64,000 nucleotides of DNA. It comes from Rhea pennata (lineage: Eukaryota; Chordata; Aves; Rheiformes; Rheidae). A model generated the notes under the pieces. It did no database searches, was not told the DNA's origin, and saw only the letters and a program-made list of their open reading frames with translations. Below, in pieces: positions 59,501-64,000 of this stretch. Position numbers and translations under genes: made by a program. How positions within the stretch are numbered: position 1 is the first letter of the stretch; the number at the start of each line of letters is the position of its first letter. The stretch covers positions 2,240,501-2,304,500 of the forward strand of contig NC_084671.1 of the NCBI RefSeq assembly GCF_028389875.1. The letters are read 5' to 3'.

Positions 59501-62226
59501 GACTTAGGCTCATGTACCATTTTCCTCTTCAAGTGAACCAATATTAGCATGCTTTCTCTGACATTGTTATATGTATATGTAAGTTGTTTTGTCTGGGATT
59601 GCCTTGAATCAGGCTAAGCTGATTTCCAGCTAATTGAAGAATATGATTTTTATTTTGTGCAGTTACAGGATAGTTTCTTGTTGCTGTATTTTAGACTGCT
59701 GGCACCTGCCACACAGGCTGCTTTCCTTCTTTTCCGCTCCCCATGACTTGTTTCAAGAAATGCTGGAGTTCCCTGGAACAATAGCCATCCTTTGCTTGTA
59801 AGGAACCAGAGCAACCCCCCCCTAATTATGATTTCCACGTGGTGTCAATGGTCTTAGATCTATGGTCTTTCCCTCTTGTGTTTCTTCTGGTGTTGAAGCT
59901 TAATACAATGTTCCTATTTGGAAGCTGTGTTCTTTGTATGGTGTCTGAATTACTAATACAGTATCAGCTACCACATTCCCAAGTCTTGGACACAAGTGAC
60001 CTTTTAAAAATGCACTATGGACTGTTAAGTGGTTTTAAAAATGTTCTTAGGGCTGCTTATTTGACAAGTGTACTAGCACTCCGGTTTTGTTGTATGTGCA
60101 ATTAGTTTTTTTAGTTTTGTTTTTCAATACTTTAAGTGTGTCACTGTAATCACCTGTTCCTAATATGTGTTCTTGCTAAGGTGGTATTAAATCTGGGATT
60201 TTTTTTTCTAAGATTTCTAAAAATACTATGCTGTTTCTAGACTAAGCTGTTCCTGGGCTAATAGTGTAGTGGTTTGAATACACTAGGAGAACTTGATTAG
60301 TTGTGGTAAACTCTTTTGGTTGTTCCGAAAACTGATTTCTTCTTGCTCATGAGCTTTGAACCTGCCTTTTTCCCCTCCTTCCCCCTGCCCTCAACTTTTC
60401 TCTTAAAGATTAGTGTGAACAACAAATAAGCTGACTCTTTTTCTGAACTTAAATATAGTTTGAGTTACTGTGCTATGGTGCAGTGTCTGGTCCTATTAAA
60501 ACAGGAATTGAGGACTAGATCAGAGTGGCACGTGAAGCTTGCCTTGAAGTGCCTGGCGGCTTCGTTAGAGTGGCCCCATTGCTCGTGGAGATGGCCAAAG
60601 CTTGGTTTCCTGACCCAGGCTACGGAGTACTCTGGGCCGCGTGCGACATGCTTGTCACGTTCCACACGGTGGACCTGATGACTGCAAATCATGTCTAGCA
60701 GGCTGCTGCAAAGCATCAGTTGCTAATGGATTTCTTCCATTGCGTTCCTAAATCCAGGGATTTACTTAAACACATAGTTAAACAGCTACAGTATTTTTGC
60801 ACAGGAGTTCTGTGTCAAGCAACTACATTGGTCTTTTATTCATGGTTTTTAAATTCATTTGTTTTAAACAACTTGCATAAATGCTTTCATTGGCCTATAT
60901 GGGCAGGCTATAGAGTTTTGATGTTTAAAGTCTCTGCTAGTTTGAAATACGCAAGTTCTGGAATTCTGTGGGACGCAAGTTTATTAAGGGTCGTGGTTCA
61001 TTGCTGAGCAGCAGAACAAAAGTGCCGAAAACTTGCTAGCTTTGAATAGCTTCTCTTTCTTTTGGTTTCAACCTAGCTTTCATAGTAGCAGAACTTTGGT
61101 TTATTCTTTACAGTGTTTTTGATCACCCATACACCCGTTTCTAATGGAGTAATTAGGAGCAGCTTCTCAGTTGTTAAGAGGAAAAAAGTGTTGTGCCATT
61201 AATCAAACCAGACCACCATTTTAATTCCTGATACTTAATAAGGTTATCCATACATCTTTGCATTAGTGAGTTCACAGCTTCTTAAACACTTTGACAGATA
61301 CCATAAAGCTGAAAAGCCTATTTTCAAAATGCACAATTCATTTTCCTTTTAATCCTGTGTTTCAGTTCTTTAAATGTTTTCTGAGATCTTTCTCTGTTGG
61401 GACCCCTTTTCGGTAGCATTTAACCAAAACACTTGCGCAGTTTTATTTTCCGTGTTCAGGCCTGGCAGGGCTCCAGCAGTGTCTGTTGACTGTACTTGGG
61501 TGATAAATGCCTGTTGATAAGCTTTCCAGTGCTTGGCAAAAGACATTAGAAGTAAATTGGGAATATTGGACTTTCCAGAGTTTGACAGCAGTCAGACGCT
61601 CTTGGAGCCTGTCGTATTTTTTCCTTACCTCTTACTGCTTTATGCAGTAGAAAGCCATTTATGCTAATTTTCCTTATTTGCATATAGGTTATAGAGTTGT
61701 GTGGCGCAAAGCGTGCTCAGAACTCCTTTTAAGCGTCTGCTTAGATCAAAGCAGGACTGTGTGATAGCTGTTGTCTGACACCAAGCTGTGTGGTGTTGTT
61801 TTCATTAAACATTTATCATACTTCCAATGTGACAGCAGGCAACTTTGTGCTTGGGTAACATGTTTTCATGCAAAATTTATTGAAAAAGACGAGACGTTGT
61901 AAAGACATCTTGTTGCCTTTCACCAGTGGCGAAGGGTAAATGTTTGATTGAGAGGAAGGATGCCTTTAGCACGATTTGGCGTTCATTAAATTGAAGAACT
62001 GTGAAACACTGTTTGTGTTTCATAACCAAATAAATATATCTAAAATTGTGGTTTATTTGGGGAGATTTTTACTTTGACAGTTCACATGTTCCTTTTTTCA
62101 TTTTTCTTAATCTAGTTTTAACAATGGACTATTGTTCGTCCGTAACAATAGATATGGTTAGTATTTTTAAAACAAATGCTGATTTAATAGTAGGGACCAC
62201 TACACTAATATTTAGGATAGTTCTAT

Positions 62227-62260
62227 GCATATCAACATACATTCTTGCATGTTGATATGC
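62227..62260. repeat. Perfect hairpin, 12-bp arms, 10-base loop
   Basis: GCATATCAACAT pairs exactly with ATGTTGATATGC across a 10-base loop. Confidence 0.9.
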
Positions 62261-62724
62261 CTAAAGAGTATTTACCATCAAAGTTAGGAATTATTAGGGT
62301 AGCTTTTACATTATAAAGCACAGATTTTTGACAAAATCTGAAAAGTAAGATGGTATATTTAATCAATAAAATGCTGCTTCAGAGTAAAACACTGTTGGTT
62401 ATTCATATTAAGGAATACTTTGTTTTTCCAGTGATTTTTTGTTTGTCTGTTTTGAAGTGCTTCTGTTGTAAACTGTTTTCCCAGCCTGAAATCAGAGGAT
62501 TTACCCCCGCCTTAATTAGAAAAAAAGAAATGAAGTAAAAGTGCAGTCTTTGGTCCTCTGAGCTATACTCATTTAAAGAAGTTTGCTAGTATGACACATC
62601 AACGGGTGTGATTTAGCAAGAAGTTAATTCGTGTTACTCTTTAATCACTTTCAGCATTTCTAAAGCCAATATATTTTTACTTTCAAAAGGCACCGAAGTG
62701 CCTGCTTAAACTCCCTTTGAACGA

Positions 62725-63090
62725 GTGCTCATCAGGAGCGTTGCCGGGAGGGTTCGGTTGCCCTCGCTTCGCAGGCACGCGGTAGCGCGGGAGAGTCGCC
62801 CGCTCTGGGTGCGGAGGGTGCAGCGGCACGGCACGGCACGGCGCAGCACGCCACCGGCCCCAGGCACGCCTTCCACCCCCGCCAAACGGAGCGGGCAGCG
62901 CCGCGACCACCGTCGCTCTGCCCGGCCCTCGGCGTCCCGCTCGCGCTCTCGCCCGGGGAGCTGCGGCGCCTCTCTGCGTGGGGCGCGCTTGGCCGTCCAG
63001 GCTGGCTGCTTCCTCCTGCAGAGCAGAGCTGACGACAAGCTTGACCTAGTGCGCGTTTGCTCCGAGGCGGAGAAGTCCGGGGGACCTCGA
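62725..63090. promoter_or_regulatory. Isolated CpG island inside RSRC1 intron
   Basis: A 365-bp block is strongly enriched in CpG and GC, with sharp edges to AT-rich sequence. It contains GGCACGGCACGGCACGGCGC pentamer repeats. It has overlapping open frames on both strands, none recognisable. Such islands in long introns often mark alternative or antisense promoters. No TATA box or clear splice donor settles the direction. Confidence 0.5.
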
Positions 63091-64000
63091 AGGGGTGGTG
63101 ATTGTGATCATTATTAATGCAAAGTGACTCTTGAGAAATAAATAGGTACAGACAGAAAAAAGTGGAACAGTTCTTTTTCACTTAGTGCTTTCTTACTTAG
63201 AGCTCTATGTAAGATGTTCTTAATAGAATATTTGATTTTTAAAAAAAAAAAAAGCTTTTTTTTCCACTTCTGTTGAAAAATTGTCTCTTTGCAAGCCATT
63301 GATGGTAAATGATGGTAACGTTTTGGGGAGAGTAGAAACATGTTTCTGCCATTTCATTTAAATTTTTGTTCTGCCAGACTATTTTTCATGGATGTTGAAG
63401 GCAAGCTGAGATCAAAAGAATGATGCTGGCACAGTCTTTCACTTCATTGCTAACAACAAGGTGATAAACATATAGCCATTATATTTCCTATTATCCAGTA
63501 TTTAACTATCTCCTTTTATTTCTTTTAATTCTTAAGTTAGGTAAAACTTCTGGAGACTGATAATCGTTTTCTGGCTGTCCAAATGTAAGAAGATTGTATA
63601 TGCCTACGGTTTTCAGTTATTAGAAAATAGTTACAATGCACGAGGAATCTGCAACTGCTGTTTATTTTAGTGGTGAATAAAATGCCCTGTCAGTTAAACA
63701 AACAAACAAAAAGCTGAACAAGCAAACAAAAACCAACCTCCTCAAACTCATTTCTTCTGTTTATAAAGAGAGCTACGTTAAAATGTTTTTTACATTTTAT
63801 ATTAATACTTCTGTGTTCTTTTCAGAGACAAGATCTTCTCCCTAATTTGCTAGCATGACCCAAAAAAGCAGTATGCTAGCAGGGAAGAAGAGGAGATAGG
63901 ATGTGGGTCTCCCAGTGTTAATACTGTTTCCAAGTGCCTTTTAACAGGACACTACAGCCTGAATAACGTTGATATCTTAACTGTTCGGCTCAAAATTTTC

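Larger units (their letters stand above)
53093..64000 (+). other. RSRC1: RSRC1 intron, incomplete at window end
   Basis: This intron follows the third coding exon. I found no sequence for the next expected segment (the NIKAGLEHLPPAEQAK region of the family), so the next coding exon lies beyond 64,000. Contents: T runs, short AT-rich microsatellites (57,330-57,370, 59,125-59,160), a 25-bp tandem duplication, a 12-bp-arm hairpin, and small GC-rich islets at 55,800-55,940 and 62,725-63,090. The remaining sequence is unremarkable AT-rich intron. Confidence 0.75.

Noticed and set aside
62725-63117. 130-codon plus-strand open frame in the orphan CpG island
   Set aside because: Arg/Ser/Gly-rich by composition, with overlapping open frames on the minus strand of similar length. 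No recognisable domain.
1-64000. CRISPR arrays, operons, phage or bacterial mobile systems
   Set aside because: Intron structure, CpG islands, CR1 elements and gene content are those of a vertebrate chromosome. No spaced direct-repeat array or prokaryotic gene cluster is present.

Overview
This window looks like a piece of an avian chromosome: introns tens of kilobases long, GT-AG splice sites, CpG-island promoters, LINE tails that match the bird/reptile CR1 family, ancient MIR- and L2-like fossils, and few recent transposons. The gene pair and its orientation, SHOX2 (minus strand) head to head with RSRC1 (plus strand), match the arrangement I know from human 3q25. I identified genes by recalled family protein sequence and exon sizes; no search was run.

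Layout. Bases 1-3.8 kb are the 3' untranslated and downstream side of SHOX2: a GC-rich block with a G-rich minisatellite (about 1.97-2.22 kb) and an AT-rich stretch nearer the stop codon. From 3,814 to 8,610 (minus strand) lie all five coding exons of SHOX2. They give a 305-residue paired-type homeodomain protein with a C-terminal OAR motif. Exons 2, 3 and 4 are 209, 58 and 89 bp, the sizes known for SHOX-family genes. A TATA box at 8,861-8,868 (minus) marks the promoter. The interval 9.0-11.1 kb is the divergent inter-promoter region, with a homeodomain palindrome, an AT-rich non-coding block and a CpG island holding the inferred RSRC1 first exon.

From about 10.5 kb to the end the window is RSRC1 (plus strand), of which only the 5' half of the coding sequence is present: coding exons at 18,544-18,731, 21,304-21,429 and 52,916-53,092, encoding the Arg/Ser-rich half of this splicing-related protein. 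A 41-bp candidate non-coding exon lies at 17,039-17,079. The third coding intron is 31.5 kb, and the gene continues past 64 kb. The introns hold CR1, MIR-like and L2-like fossils, AT-rich low-complexity sequence, homopolymers, several hairpin-forming inverted repeats and stretches that look like developmental non-coding elements. The last are plausible SHOX2 enhancers, but that is inference from base composition and motifs only.

The most unusual structures are a perfect 32-bp inverted copy of SHOX2 exon 1 coding sequence placed in intron 1, with the 5' splice site between the copies; a 95-bp SHOX2 intron with a GC donor; a perfect 22-bp-arm palindrome at 13.5 kb; and a homeodomain-site palindrome just upstream of the SHOX2 TATA box. 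I saw no new multi-gene system and no protein-coding gene beyond these two.
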